Source: CAWKOH01 sp963851245 (GTDB taxonomy: Bacteria; Actinomycetota; Acidimicrobiia; Acidimicrobiales; Palsa-688). From it: DNA of 64,000 bases. Below, in pieces: positions 7,852 through 17,185 of the stretch; position 1 is the first letter of the stretch, and each line of letters opens with the position of its first letter. A program made the translations under genes and the position numbers. Under the pieces are notes generated by a model, which was not told the DNA's origin, did not search any database, and was given only the letters and a program-made list of their open reading frames with translations. The DNA lies in the NCBI GenBank assembly GCA_963851245.1, contig CAWKOH010000003.1:372001-436000 (forward strand), read 5' to 3'.

Positions 7852-10800
7852 CTGAAGCGGCACCAATCCCGCCCCAGCGGCCGGCGGCGGGCTGGGGCGA
7901 CCGGTCTGACCGCGATCTCGGCGAGATGGACGGAGCCATCATGGCGGAAGCGGAGGCCCTGGCTTCCGCCCTGCTGGCAGATGCCGAGACCAGGCGGAGT
8001 CATCGAGAGAAATTGCAGAGCTCCCGCCTGGCCCGGCTCCTGTCCCGCCCGGAGGGCCGCACCCTCATCCTGGCGTTGACCGACGAGGTGCTACGCGTCC
8101 GGGACTCTGAGCGAGCCGCCCGCGTCCTGCGGGGCCTGGCTGCCGGCGACCTGAGCGGGACAGGCCTACCGGCCCTGGACCGGGCCGAAGTGGCGGCAGG
8201 CGCCCAAGTCGGGTCTGCGGTCCCGTGGGCGGTGATCCCCGCCGTTCGCCGGCGCGTCAGGCGCGAGATGTCGGGGGTGATCCTGCCTGCCGGCCCGCAC
8301 CAGCTGGCCCGGCATGCCGCAAAGCGGCGCCGGCAGGGCATCAGGTTGAACGTCAACGTCCTCGGAGAAGCGGTCCTCGGCGAGGACGAAGCCCGGGCCC
8401 GGCTTGACCGAGTCCTCGAGGTGCTGTCGAATCCGGCGGTCGACTACGTATCGGTCAAGATCTCGTCCATCTGCTCCCAGCTCGACGTATTGGCTTTCGA
8501 CGTGGAGGTGGACCGCATAGCGGCGCGACTGAGAACGCTCTACGACAGGGCCGGTCGTTACCGCCCGGCGAAGTTCGTCAATCTGGACATGGAGGAGTAC
8601 CGGGACCTGGACCTCACACTCGGCGTGTTCCGGAAGGTCCTCGACGAGGCGCGCTACCGGGGCACAGAGGCTGGGATCGTGCTCCAGGCCTACATGCCCG
8701 ATTCACTTCCGGCTCTGGAGGACCTGTGTCGGTGGGCTCGATCCAGGCAGGCTCGTGGCGGGGCAGGGATAAAGGTGCGGGTCGTGAAGGGCGCCAACCT
8801 GGCCATGGAACGCGTTGACGCCGAGTTGCACGGGTGGCCGGCGGCACCCTTCGCGACCAAGGCGGAGACAGACGCCAACTACAAGCGCATGCTCGACGTC
8901 GTTTTCGACCCGGTGAACGATACGGCTGTGCAGGTGGGCGTGGCCACCCACAACCTCTTTGAGCTGGCCTGGGCCGCATCGATGGCCGCCGAGCGGGGCG
9001 CCACCGCCCGGACCGAGTTCGAGATGCTCGAAGGGATGTCCCCCGCGGTGGCCGAAGCCGCGGCCGCACGGCTCGGTGGACTGCTTCTGTACGCGCCTGT
9101 CGTCGCCCGCCATGAACTCGGGGCGGCCATCGCCTACCTGGTTCGCCGCCTGGACGAGAACAGCGGGCCGGACAACTTCATCACTCACCAGTTCTCGATG
9201 TCGCCCGGGTCCTCGGTCTGGGAGACCGAGCGGGAAAGATTCCGCCAGTCGGTGCGCCTGCATCACGACCCGCCGCAGCCGACCAACCGAATTCAGGATC
9301 GCAGCGCCGAGCGGGGCAGGGCGGCCGCCACCGTTCCGGGCATTGCCGCCGGCGGTCCGGGCTTCGCCAACGAGCCCGACACCGACTTCACCCTGGAGGC
9401 GAACCGGAACTGGTCCATCGGGCACCTGCGGGCGGTGAAGAGCACCGGTCTGCCCGAGTACCGGCCCGTCGTGGCCGGCCGAACGGCCGAGGGGCCGGCT
9501 ACCGAGATAGGAATCGACCCCAGCCGGCCGGGGGCCCCTTGCTACCGATGGCGACCGGGCGGCGCCGCTGAGGTCGAAGGGTCGATAGCCGCCGCCCGGC
9601 TGGCCGGCCCGCAGTGGCGGGACCAGAAACCGTCACACCGCCGGCAGGTGCTGCTCGGGGCCGCCGACTCGCTCGCGCGGCGCCGAGGGCGGCTGCTGGC
9701 CGTCATGGCTTACGACGCCGGCAAGACCGTACGCGAGGGGGATCCGGAGGTCTCGGAGGCGATTGATTTCGCCGCCTACTACGCCGAGCACGTGACCGAT
9801 GCCGGCCACGGGTTCCGACCCCACGGGACTGTGGTGGTGGCCTCTCCGTGGAACTTTCCACTGTCCATCCCGGCCGGGGGCGTCCTCGCCGCGCTGGCGG
9901 CCGGCAACGCGGTGATTCTCAAGCCGGCCCCCGAGGCGGTGGCGGTGGCCGGCGAACTGTGCCAGGCCCTTTGGGACGGTGGGGTCCCCCATGCCCTGTT
10001 GCAGTTCCTGCCCTGCGTGGACGGCGACGCCAGCCGGAGGTTGATTACCCACCCGGACATCGACGCGGTCGTGCTGACGGGCTCGTGGGAGACGGCCCGA
10101 ATGTTTCTCGGGTGGCGGCCGGATCTCCCGCTGCATGCTGAGACGAGCGGCAAGAACGCCATTGTTATCACCGCCACCGCCGACCTCGACGAGGCGATCG
10201 CGGAACTGGTCCATTCCGCTTTCGGGCATGCCGGCCAGAAGTGTTCCGCCGCCAGCCTGGCCATCGTGGAGCGGTCGGTCTACGACGACGGGCGGTTCCT
10301 GAGCCGCCTGGCTGACGCCACCCGTAGCCTCCGGCTCGGCCCGGCTTGGGAGCCGCGAACCTCGATGGGGCCGCTCATCCGGCCACCGGAGGGACCGCTC
10401 CGCGACGCCGTGACCCGGCTCGAGCCGGGTGAGCGCTGGCTGGTCCGGCCGGAATGCCTCGATGGCCACGGCTACCTGTGGAGCCCCGGAATCAAGGTGG
10501 GTGTGGAATCCGGGTCGCCCTTCCATCTGACCGAATGCTTCGGTCCCGTGCTGGGGGTAATGCGGGCCGCCGACCTGGATCAGTCCATCGCCTGGCAGAA
10601 CCAACCCGCCTACGGCCTCACCGCCGGCCTTCAGGGACTGGACCCGGTCGAGATCGAGCACTGGCGGGACCGGGTCGAGGCCGGCAACCTCTACGTCAAC
10701 CGCGGCATCACCGGGGCCATCGTGCGGCGCCAGCCCTTCGGCGGTTGGAAGCGGTCGGTCGTAGGTCCCGGGGCCAAGGCGGGCGGGCCCAACTATGTGG

Positions 10801-11066
10801 CCAGCCTGGGCGCCTGGTCCGGGTTCGGCAGCAACGGTGGGACCCCAGATCGAGCTGCCCTCGAGGCGGCATGGAGGAACATGGCCGGACCCCGTGACTT
10901 CACCGGCTTGGCCGCCGAGTCGAACGCCTTCCGGTACCGCCCACTGCGCGCTGTCGAGTTGAGGGTCGGACCCGGGGCGGGGAGCGCGAGGTGGCCCAGG
11001 CTCGCCTGGCAGCCACCGTCGCCGGGGTCACTATCACGGGCGACGGCATCGCCGGCGACCGAATAA
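7848..11066 (+). CDS. putA: Bifunctional proline dehydrogenase / L-glutamate-gamma-semialdehyde dehydrogenase
   Basis: Oxidises proline to glutamate in two steps. The N-terminal FAD proline dehydrogenase barrel has VKISSICSQLD, VRVVKGANLAMERVD and a C-terminal RRLDENSGPDNFI segment. The aldehyde dehydrogenase domain follows, with SPWNFPLSIPAGG, VLTGSWETA, the catalytic Glu in LHAETSGKN and the catalytic Cys in GHAGQKCSAAS. A one-base indel in a G-rich run near 10973-10985 shifts the frame. The true C-terminus (KVRFLGRVDDADRL ... LLRWVREQAVSESRHRHGN) continues in the frame starting at 10991, to about 11312. The uncorrected frame ends at 11066. Coupled to the upstream thioesterase by GTGA. Confidence 0.95.
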   Translation: MTEAAPIPPQRPAAGWGDRSDRDLGEMDGAIMAEAEALASALLADAETRRSHREKLQSSRLARLLSRPEGRTLILALTDEVLRVRDSERAARVLRGLAAGDLSGTGLPALDRAEVAAGAQVGSAVPWAVIPAVRRRVRREMSGVILPAGPHQLARHAAKRRRQGIRLNVNVLGEAVLGEDEARARLDRVLEVLSNPAVDYVSVKISSICSQLDVLAFDVEVDRIAARLRTLYDRAGRYRPAKFVNLDMEEYRDLDLTLGVFRKVLDEARYRGTEAGIVLQAYMPDSLPALEDLCRWARSRQARGGAGIKVRVVKGANLAMERVDAELHGWPAAPFATKAETDANYKRMLDVVFDPVNDTAVQVGVATHNLFELAWAASMAAERGATARTEFEMLEGMSPAVAEAAAARLGGLLLYAPVVARHELGAAIAYLVRRLDENSGPDNFITHQFSMSPGSSVWETERERFRQSVRLHHDPPQPTNRIQDRSAERGRAAATVPGIAAGGPGFANEPDTDFTLEANRNWSIGHLRAVKSTGLPEYRPVVAGRTAEGPATEIGIDPSRPGAPCYRWRPGGAAEVEGSIAAARLAGPQWRDQKPSHRRQVLLGAADSLARRRGRLLAVMAYDAGKTVREGDPEVSEAIDFAAYYAEHVTDAGHGFRPHGTVVVASPWNFPLSIPAGGVLAALAAGNAVILKPAPEAVAVAGELCQALWDGGVPHALLQFLPCVDGDASRRLITHPDIDAVVLTGSWETARMFLGWRPDLPLHAETSGKNAIVITATADLDEAIAELVHSAFGHAGQKCSAASLAIVERSVYDDGRFLSRLADATRSLRLGPAWEPRTSMGPLIRPPEGPLRDAVTRLEPGERWLVRPECLDGHGYLWSPGIKVGVESGSPFHLTECFGPVLGVMRAADLDQSIAWQNQPAYGLTAGLQGLDPVEIEHWRDRVEAGNLYVNRGITGAIVRRQPFGGWKRSVVGPGAKAGGPNYVASLGAWSGFGSNGGTPDRAALEAAWRNMAGPRDFTGLAAESNAFRYRPLRAVELRVGPGAGSARWPRLAWQPPSPGSLSRATASPATE

Positions 11067-11953
11067 CAGGCGATGGCGTCACCAGGGGCACCAGTCGCAG
11101 AAATCCGAGCCCCGCCCCGGGCGGGGGTGTACCGGCACCCGTCGACAAGGTGCGCTTCCTCGGCCGGGTCGATGACGCCGACCGTTTGGCAGCGCTCGAG
11201 GCCGGCCTGTGGGTCGACGACACTCCGGTGGCGGCGGATCCGGTACGGGAGCTTCTTCGATGGGTCCGCGAGCAGGCTGTGAGCGAGAGCCGTCATCGGC
11301 ATGGAAACGTCACGAATCGCCGGCCCGGCCTGGTGCCCCGCTGGATCCCCCACCCTCCGGTGCCGCCCAGTAGGGCGGCGGCCGGGCGGGCCGGCGGTGC
11401 GGGTCAGGAGAAGTCGATCCTGGCGACCGTCGTGGCGAGCCTGGCCGGCCGTCCCCCCGTCGATGGCCGGGAGGAGCGCTCCCGGGAAAGGACGCTCGTG
11501 GCCCTCGGGCGACTGCCGCATCCCTTCGACCGGGGCGCCGATCTCACCCACGTGACCGGGTCCGCCATCGTGGTCGGGGTCCGGGGTGTGCTGCTGCACC
11601 GGCACAAGCGTTTGGGCTTGTGGCTCCAGCCCGGCGGGCACCTCGAGCCGGGCGAAACACCCTGGGACGCCGCCCTTCGGGAGGCCGAGGAGGAGACCGG
11701 CTTGAAGCTGAGCTGGCCCGGGCGTCCCATTGTGGGAGCGGTCCCGCCACTGGCCCATGTCGACGTGCACGAAGGGGGGCGGGGCCACACTCACCTGGAC
11801 CTGCGCTATGAGATTTGCGTCGCCGGTAGCGATGATCCCCGCCCGCCCGCGGGAGAAAGCCAGCAGGTCCGGTGGTTCACCTGGGCCCAAGCGATAGACG
11901 TCGCCGACGCCGGCCTGGCCGGTTTCTTGCGCCGGGCGGCCGCCGCCCGATGA
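10991..11953 (+). CDS. NUDIX hydrolase, reading frame fused to the PutA C-terminus
   Basis: The Nudix box is complete: GGHLEPGETPWDAALREAEE followed by ETGL (GX5EX7REUXEEXGU). The NUDIX protein proper probably starts near GTG 11360, before SILATVVASLAGRPP. The first roughly 110 residues of the open frame (10991-11312) are recognisable PutA C-terminus, including WVREQAVSESRHRHGN. They also include a low-complexity stretch rich in Gly-Asp (TGDGIAGDRITGDGV). No stop separates the two parts. Either a second indel removed the putA stop, or the proteins are truly fused. It hydrolyses a nucleoside diphosphate linked to an unknown moiety. Confidence 0.8.
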   Translation: MAQARLAATVAGVTITGDGIAGDRITGDGVTRGTSRRNPSPAPGGGVPAPVDKVRFLGRVDDADRLAALEAGLWVDDTPVAADPVRELLRWVREQAVSESRHRHGNVTNRRPGLVPRWIPHPPVPPSRAAAGRAGGAGQEKSILATVVASLAGRPPVDGREERSRERTLVALGRLPHPFDRGADLTHVTGSAIVVGVRGVLLHRHKRLGLWLQPGGHLEPGETPWDAALREAEEETGLKLSWPGRPIVGAVPPLAHVDVHEGGRGHTHLDLRYEICVAGSDDPRPPAGESQQVRWFTWAQAIDVADAGLAGFLRRAAAAR

Positions 11954-12024
11954 GGAGGCGTCTGACGGGCCGGCGTACGTCTCGGCCGAGGGAGCGGGTC
12001 CAGTAGCGTACGGCTTCATTCCCT

Positions 12025-12057
12025 TTACGACCTGAGGGGCCCTTACGACCTGAGGGG
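12025..12057 (+). repeat. Tandem 18-bp duplication containing the ribosome binding site
   Basis: TTACGACCTGAGGGG occurs at 12025-12039 and again at 12043-12057. The second copy supplies the GAGGGGG ribosome binding site a few bases before GTG 12063. The first copy is a spare site with no start codon after it. Confidence 0.7.
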
Positions 12058-12062
12058 GATCA

Positions 12063-13202
12063 GTGACAGAAATCCACGGCAGTTGCGAGGAGCGGTTCAA
12101 GGGGGTCAGCGACGTCCTGGCCGCCAATCTCGACCGTGGCGCCGACGTCGGCGCCTCCGTGGCCGTTACCGTCGGTGGGGAGTTGGCGGTCGACATCTGG
12201 GGTGGTTACGCCGACGAGGGTCAGAGCCGGCCGTGGGCACAGGACACCATCACCAACGTGTGGTCGACCACCAAGACCATGACGGCGCTGTGCGCCCTGA
12301 TCCTTGCTGATCAGAAAGAACTGGACCTCAATCGAGCCGTCTCCGACTATTGGCCCGAGTTCGGGTCTGGGGGCAAGCGCAACGTCGTCCTCGTCCGGCA
12401 TCTCCTGGCCCACACCGCCGGGCTGCCTGGATGGTCGGTGCCCATGACTACCGAGGATCTCTACGACTGGGACAAGGCCACCTCCCTGCTCGCCGCCCAG
12501 GAGCCCTGGTGGGAACCCGGCACGGCATCGGGATACCACGCCCTGACCCAGGGCTACCTGGTCGGCGAGGTCATCCGGCGGGTCACCGGCCAGACCGTGG
12601 GCACCTTCTTCCGTGAGCAAGTGGCGGGCCCTCTGGGCGCCGACTTCCACATCGGCCTGGACCCGACCGAGTTCGACCGGGTGGCCAACGTGATCCCCCC
12701 GCCACCCATGAGCGAGGAGATGGCATCGGCCGCATCCGAGATCGCCGTTCGGGCGTTCAGCAATCTTCCGCTCTCGGCCGAACCGTCCTGGACCGAGGCC
12801 TGGCGCCGAGCCGAGATCCCGGCCGCCAACGGCCACGGCAATGCCCGCTCGGTGGCCTTGATCCAGGCCGCCATGGCCAACGGGGGAGAAGTCGGGGGCA
12901 GGCGGCTGTTGTCCGCAGCCGGGGTAGAGCGGGTGCTCGAGGAGCAGTCCTACGGGACAGATCTGGTCATGGGGATTCCGGTCCGCTTCGGGATCGGTTA
13001 CGGGTTGCCCTCACCGGAGATCCCGATTACCCCCAGCAAACGGGCCTGCTTCTGGGGCGGTTGGGGCGGCTCGGTCATCCTGGTCGACATGGACAACCAC
13101 ATGACCTTCGCCTACATGATGAACCGGATGGGCGAGGGTCTGGTGGGCGACGATCGTGGCTTCGGCCTGGCCATAGCTGTGTACCAGGCTCTCGAATCCT
13201 GA
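12063..13202 (+). CDS. Serine beta-lactamase-fold hydrolase/esterase (class C related)
   Basis: 379 residues. The SxxK motif is STTK in VWSTTKTMTAL (about residue 70), with the serine as nucleophile. The YxN-position tyrosine is in SGYHALTQGYLVGEV, and HLLAHTAGLPGW is typical of the beta-lactamase/EstB-type esterase family. There is no signal peptide, so it is probably a cytoplasmic esterase or peptidase rather than a resistance enzyme. Start GTG 12063 directly follows a GAGGGGG ribosome binding site in a duplicated 18-bp element. Confidence 0.88.
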   Translation: MTEIHGSCEERFKGVSDVLAANLDRGADVGASVAVTVGGELAVDIWGGYADEGQSRPWAQDTITNVWSTTKTMTALCALILADQKELDLNRAVSDYWPEFGSGGKRNVVLVRHLLAHTAGLPGWSVPMTTEDLYDWDKATSLLAAQEPWWEPGTASGYHALTQGYLVGEVIRRVTGQTVGTFFREQVAGPLGADFHIGLDPTEFDRVANVIPPPPMSEEMASAASEIAVRAFSNLPLSAEPSWTEAWRRAEIPAANGHGNARSVALIQAAMANGGEVGGRRLLSAAGVERVLEEQSYGTDLVMGIPVRFGIGYGLPSPEIPITPSKRACFWGGWGGSVILVDMDNHMTFAYMMNRMGEGLVGDDRGFGLAIAVYQALES

Positions 13203-13241
13203 CCGCCAGGCCCGATCACGAGCCCGGACGTTTGAGCGCCG

Positions 13242-14459
13242 TTAGGGGTACCGCCCCATGGTGGCGGCATGGGTGGCGGTGAGAGAGTAGGGCGAGGCCA
13301 GGTCCACGCCGTCGGGATCGTTCAGGTATCCGGCCGCCGTTTCGGGAACACCGGTATGGCCATACTGCCAAACGATCCGGTCCGTGCCTGGATCGATCAC
13401 GATGACCCGGTCGTTGTAATCGTCGTTGCAGAGGATGTCGCCGTTCGGGAGCGGCAGGGCCAGCGACGGCCGGCTCAAGGAGTTCGGCGGCGCCGGGTCG
13501 TAACGCCAGATCAGGCGGCCGGACGGGTCGAATTCCACGATCTGCCCCGGGGTGGAGAAGTCGACGGTCAGGAAGACACCCGGTGCCACCTCGTTGGTGT
13601 CGGAGGGGTAGCCCACCCCTGGAGGGTGGGTCGAGAAGGTGATCTGGCCGTCCAGACTGAGACCGTCGGCCCAGTCCCCGTTGATCTCCGTAACCACATA
13701 CTGCCCGTTTTGCATGGGAAAGGCACCGTTCGGGCTGCCCCAGCGCAGGGGCGGATCGTGGATGCAGTCGTTGGTGGTTTCGCCGTAGACGTGCAGCGGC
13801 GCAGTCAGCGGCGGTCGTAGGACCAGCACCCGGCAGTTCTTGATGTCGGCCAGGATGATGTCACCCTGCGGGTTCATCATGGCGTCATCGGGGTGATCCA
13901 ACTGGTCGTTGCCAAGGCCGGGCTGGCCGGCCTGGCCGTAGGTCCAGATGATTCTGTGCCGGGCCACGTCGATCAGGCTGATCATTTCATCGTCCTCCTG
14001 GGTCACCACGATCTCATTGCCGCCCGGGGTGAAGAAGGCGTCGTCGGGTGACTCGAAGGACTGGCCGGGCAAGAGATCTCCGGGCCGGGGAAACTGCCAC
14101 GCGATCCTGCCGTTGGGGTCGATCAGAAGCAGCCGGTTGTTCATGTGGTCAGCGACGAGCACCGCCGCCGGTAGGGCCGCCGGGTTTGAGCCCGGAGCCA
14201 GACTGGCACACGGGCAAGCGTATTCCGCCGCCGGTCTGGTCGCCTGGGCGACCCCCTTCGAAGTCACCGGCTTCCTCGAAGCTGCCACCGTGGTCGTCGT
14301 CGCGGAACCTGAGGCCGGCTCCCTTGCGCCGGGCTCGGTCGGGTGGCGGGGGCTGCTGCACGCCGCCGCCAGGGCCACAATCGCCATGAGGGCGAGTGCG
14401 TATCGGCGAGTCGACGCCCACGGGCGTGGCCCGATGGGACCCGCCAGCCGCGGCTTCAT
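13242..14459 (-). CDS. Lipoprotein with NHL/arylsulfotransferase-like beta-propeller repeats
   Basis: ATG 14459 gives MKPRLAG..., a basic n-region, a hydrophobic stretch and a lipobox-like LAAACSS, so the protein is exported and lipid-anchored. A Thr/Ala/Pro-rich linker follows. The body contains repeated beta-propeller blades with the pattern VLVADHMNNRLLLIDPNGRI, ILADIKNCRVLVL and ILCNDDYNDRVIVIDPGTD. It probably binds a ligand or polymer outside the cell. No catalytic arylsulfotransferase residues are certain. It faces the DUF1918 gene across a short divergent region. Confidence 0.75.
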   Translation of the reverse strand: MKPRLAGPIGPRPWASTRRYALALMAIVALAAACSSPRHPTEPGAREPASGSATTTTVAASRKPVTSKGVAQATRPAAEYACPCASLAPGSNPAALPAAVLVADHMNNRLLLIDPNGRIAWQFPRPGDLLPGQSFESPDDAFFTPGGNEIVVTQEDDEMISLIDVARHRIIWTYGQAGQPGLGNDQLDHPDDAMMNPQGDIILADIKNCRVLVLRPPLTAPLHVYGETTNDCIHDPPLRWGSPNGAFPMQNGQYVVTEINGDWADGLSLDGQITFSTHPPGVGYPSDTNEVAPGVFLTVDFSTPGQIVEFDPSGRLIWRYDPAPPNSLSRPSLALPLPNGDILCNDDYNDRVIVIDPGTDRIVWQYGHTGVPETAAGYLNDPDGVDLASPYSLTATHAATMGRYP

Positions 14460-14608
14460 CCTCTGCAACCCTGAGCCGCTACCCCGCAATCCGGCCCCGA
14501 ACCATGTCTGCGGGCGCCGGTGACCCGTGGCGCTCGTAGGCACCTAGCGTTACGGTGACCGCTAGAAAGTGTAGTAGTCGAGTGGCACCCGGTAACGGGA
14601 GGTGCATT

Positions 14609-14803
14609 ATGGACGCTCATATTGGTGACCGCATCCTGGTCGAGTCTCGCAAGGTCGGCGGCGGGCGCAAGTCGGGAGAGGTCGTCGAGGTTATCCACGG
14701 GGCTGGCGGGCAGCACTACCGGGTTCGCTGGGACGACAACCACGAGTCGATCGTGTACCCGAGCAGCGACGCCTCGGTTGTGGGCGCGTCGGAGCGTCGC
14801 TGA
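14609..14803 (+). CDS. DUF1918 protein
   Basis: 64 residues beginning MDAHIGDRILVESRKVGGGR, with RVRWDDNHESIVYPSSDA near the end. This is the compact beta-barrel DUF1918 of actinobacteria. ATG 14609 is preceded by GGGAGGTG, a clear ribosome binding site. The open frame starts earlier at 14555, but that part is non-coding in character. Function unknown. Confidence 0.88.
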   Translation: MDAHIGDRILVESRKVGGGRKSGEVVEVIHGAGGQHYRVRWDDNHESIVYPSSDASVVGASERR

Positions 14804-14958
14804 CCCGAGGGCACCATCGAGGACAGGCTGTCCCAGCCCGGACTCAAGTCCCCTGCAAGGGACGCCCGTCGAAGCGGTCCACGGTGGCGAAGGGTTCGAC
14901 CGCGCCCCTTCGCAGCCTGGTGGTCCGCAAGGCGCGCTCGAGGTCCATGCGACTAACC

Positions 14959-15742
14959 CTAGGCTTCGGCCGGAGCCGGTCGGAGGAGGGCCTCCTGGGC
15001 CACAGTGGCCAGATGGTGGCCTTGCCGGGAGAAGACCTGGCCCACGGCCAGGCCTCGGGGCGTACCCAAGCCCTCGCACCGGAAGTCGTGCAGCTGCCAG
15101 TCGTTCGCGACCAGGGGGTGGTGGAACCAGATGGCGTGGTCGAGGCTTATGCCGTTCCATTGCCGGCCGGTCACGCCATCGGCGCTCTGCTGCTGCGACC
15201 GGACAGCATCGGTAGCCAGGTCGTCGGACAGGTAGGCGAGCGCGGCAGGCGGCCAGGACCGGGTCGTCTGCGGGTGCCTCGGGGATGCGCAGCCAGGCCT
15301 GGGCCCGGCCGCCCCCTTCCTGGATCCAGCGTCGGTCGAACATCGATGTCCAGGAGCTCTTCTCCAGCGTCTCGGGGTCCGGGGCCTCGGGAAAGGGCGA
15401 GGCCTGCACGTACCGAGCGGCGTCCCGGGACTGAAAGGACGCCGACATGTGGAGGATCGCCCCCATCGACTGGCGGGCGACCACGGCCCGGGTCACGAAG
15501 CTGCGCCCGTTGCGTAAACGATCGACCTCGAACCGGATGGGTTCCTCGGCGTCTCCCCTCCGGATGAAGTAGGCGTGCAGAGAGTGGACCCGGAATTCGG
15601 CCGCCACCGTTGCCGTTGCCGCCCTCAGTGACTGGGCGACGATCTGACCGCCGTAGAGGCCACCCCACGGATAGCGGGGGCCGCGGCCGATGAGACTGTC
15701 CGGGGCCCGCTCGTGCAAGGACATCATGGCGCTGAACTTCAC
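14959..15742 (-). CDS. tesB: Acyl-CoA thioesterase II (TesB type), one frameshift
   Basis: Double-hotdog thioesterase that releases free fatty acid from acyl-CoA. The N-terminal hotdog has YPWGGLYGGQIVAQSLRAA and VHSLHAYFIRRGD. The second hotdog has NGISLDHAIWFHHPL (catalytic Asp) and GHHLATVAQEALLR (catalytic Gln). A frame change near 15235 separates the two halves; corrected, the protein ends at 14959 with about 260 residues, close to the family length. Its start overlaps the end of the alkyltransferase-like gene by 4 nt, so the two are coupled. Confidence 0.87.
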
Positions 15743-16041
15743 CGGCGCAGTCTGCCCGGTATAGACACGCGGCCGTCGCGTACCGTAACCCCTTCAGCGC
15801 GTAGGAGGCGGGCGTGGCGGGCTTCTAGGCCCGGTACCAAACGACCGGTGGAGGTGACCACCCGCCACCAGGGAAGGCTGGAGCCGGGGAGCGGGTTGGC
15901 CATGACCCGCCCCACCGCCCGGGCCGCGCCCGGGAAACCGGCCTCGGCCGCCACGTCTCCGTAGGAGACGACCTCGCCCGATTGCAGGCCGGCTACCACC
16001 TTCTCCACCCGCGGCCGGAAGTCTCGACCGCCTTCAGCCAC
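15739..16041 (-). CDS. Alkyltransferase-like protein (ATL), Cys replaced by Trp
   Basis: 100 residues forming only the DNA-binding domain of the O6-alkylguanine methyltransferase family. The active-site PCHRV is PWWRV here, so it cannot accept an alkyl group. Such proteins bind O6-alkylguanine and flag it for nucleotide excision repair. SYGDVAAEAGFPGAARAVG is the helix-turn-helix with the Arg-finger region. It overlaps the dihydrouridine synthase stop upstream and the thioesterase start downstream. Confidence 0.9.
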   Translation of the reverse strand: MAEGGRDFRPRVEKVVAGLQSGEVVSYGDVAAEAGFPGAARAVGRVMANPLPGSSLPWWRVVTSTGRLVPGLEARHARLLRAEGVTVRDGRVSIPGRLRR

Positions 16042-17185
16042 CTGAGATACCCAGCTCCGCTCCCTCGGGCGGAGCGGGGTCGTCCCGGTTCTCGAGCCAC
16101 CGGTCCGGCAGGGCGACCGGGCGGGGCCCGTCGGTGTGGCCCCGAGGCAGGCGGCGGGCGGCCGGCAGAAGTGACATGGTCGGGTCCAGGCGTCCCAGAT
16201 GGCGATCCAGGTCGGTCAGGCCGGTGACCGAAGCCAGGTTCCGCCTGATGTCGGCTCCGACCGAGAAGCCGGTCAGGTACCAGCCGGTGTGCTTACGGAA
16301 ATCCCGCAGCCCGGCCGGTTCGCCCAGATAGGCGGCGAGCAAGCGGGCGTGTTCGGCCATGACCCCCGCCACCGCGCCGAGTAGCGGTGACCCCTCGTCA
16401 TTCGCATCTGGGCCGGTGGGCTCGAGAGGATCGACGCAGCCGCGTGCCATAGCAGCCGCGAGCTCCGCGAATAGCCACGGCCGCCCCAGGCAGCCCCGGC
16501 CGATGACGACGCCGTCGCATCCGGTGCGTACCTGCATGGCCAGAGCGTCGGCCGCCTCCCATACGTCACCGTTGCCGAGAACCGGGATGGAAGCGACCGC
16601 TTGCTTGAGCTCGGCGATGGCGTCCCAGTCCGCCGGCCCGGCGTAGCGCTGCTCCGCCGTGCGGGCGTGCAGGGCCACGGCGGCCACCCCTTCTCCTTCG
16701 GCGATGAGAGCCGCTTCCCTGGCGGTCGGATTCGACCGGTCCAACCCGGAGCGCAGCTTGACCGTCACCGGTACGGCGCCGGCGGCGCGGACGGCGGCCG
16801 AGACCAGCCGGCGATAGAGGACCGGATGAGCAGGGAGGGCGGCGCCGCCTCCCTTGCGGGTCACCTTCGGTGCCGGGCACCCAAAGTTCAAGTCGACGTG
16901 GTCCACGCCGACGTCGTCGACGAGGATGCGCACGGCCGTGTCCATGACGGCCGGGTCCACCCCGTACAGCTGCACGCTGTGGATGGGCTCGTCCGGGGCC
17001 CGGGCCACCATGCGCAGGGTCTTGTCGTTGCGCTCCACCAGGGCCCGGGCGGTGATCATCTCGCTTACATAGAGCGCGCCGCCGAAGCCCCGGCACAACT
17101 GCCGAAAGGCGGGGTTCGTCACACCCGCCATGGGGGCGAGTACCACGGGGGGATCCACCTCGATGGGCCCGATCTTCAAGACCAC
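16034..17185 (-). CDS. dusB: tRNA-dihydrouridine synthase
   Basis: FMN/NADPH-dependent reduction of uridine in tRNA D-loops. TIM barrel with VVLAPMAGVTNPAFRQLCR at the N-terminus, VDLNFGCPAPKVTRKGGG carrying the catalytic Cys, VTVKLRSGLD, HARTAEQRYAG, and the FMN phosphate loop DGVVIGRGCLGRPWLF. The open frame continues upstream to 18028, but only the part from about 17185 is Dus. GTG 17185 overlaps the end of maf; TTG 17179 is an alternative. The frame upstream of it is a shadow of maf and the helicase fragment. Confidence 0.93.
   Translation of the reverse strand: MVLKIGPIEVDPPVVLAPMAGVTNPAFRQLCRGFGGALYVSEMITARALVERNDKTLRMVARAPDEPIHSVQLYGVDPAVMDTAVRILVDDVGVDHVDLNFGCPAPKVTRKGGGAALPAHPVLYRRLVSAAVRAAGAVPVTVKLRSGLDRSNPTAREAALIAEGEGVAAVALHARTAEQRYAGPADWDAIAELKQAVASIPVLGNGDVWEAADALAMQVRTGCDGVVIGRGCLGRPWLFAELAAAMARGCVDPLEPTGPDANDEGSPLLGAVAGVMAEHARLLAAYLGEPAGLRDFRKHTGWYLTGFSVGADIRRNLASVTGLTDLDRHLGRLDPTMSLLPAARRLPRGHTDGPRPVALPDRWLENRDDPAPPEGAELGISGG

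Noticed and set aside
10793..12196. 467-aa minus-strand frame opposite the NUDIX gene
   Set aside because: Low-complexity shadow; the plus strand has a complete Nudix box and SxxK hydrolase.
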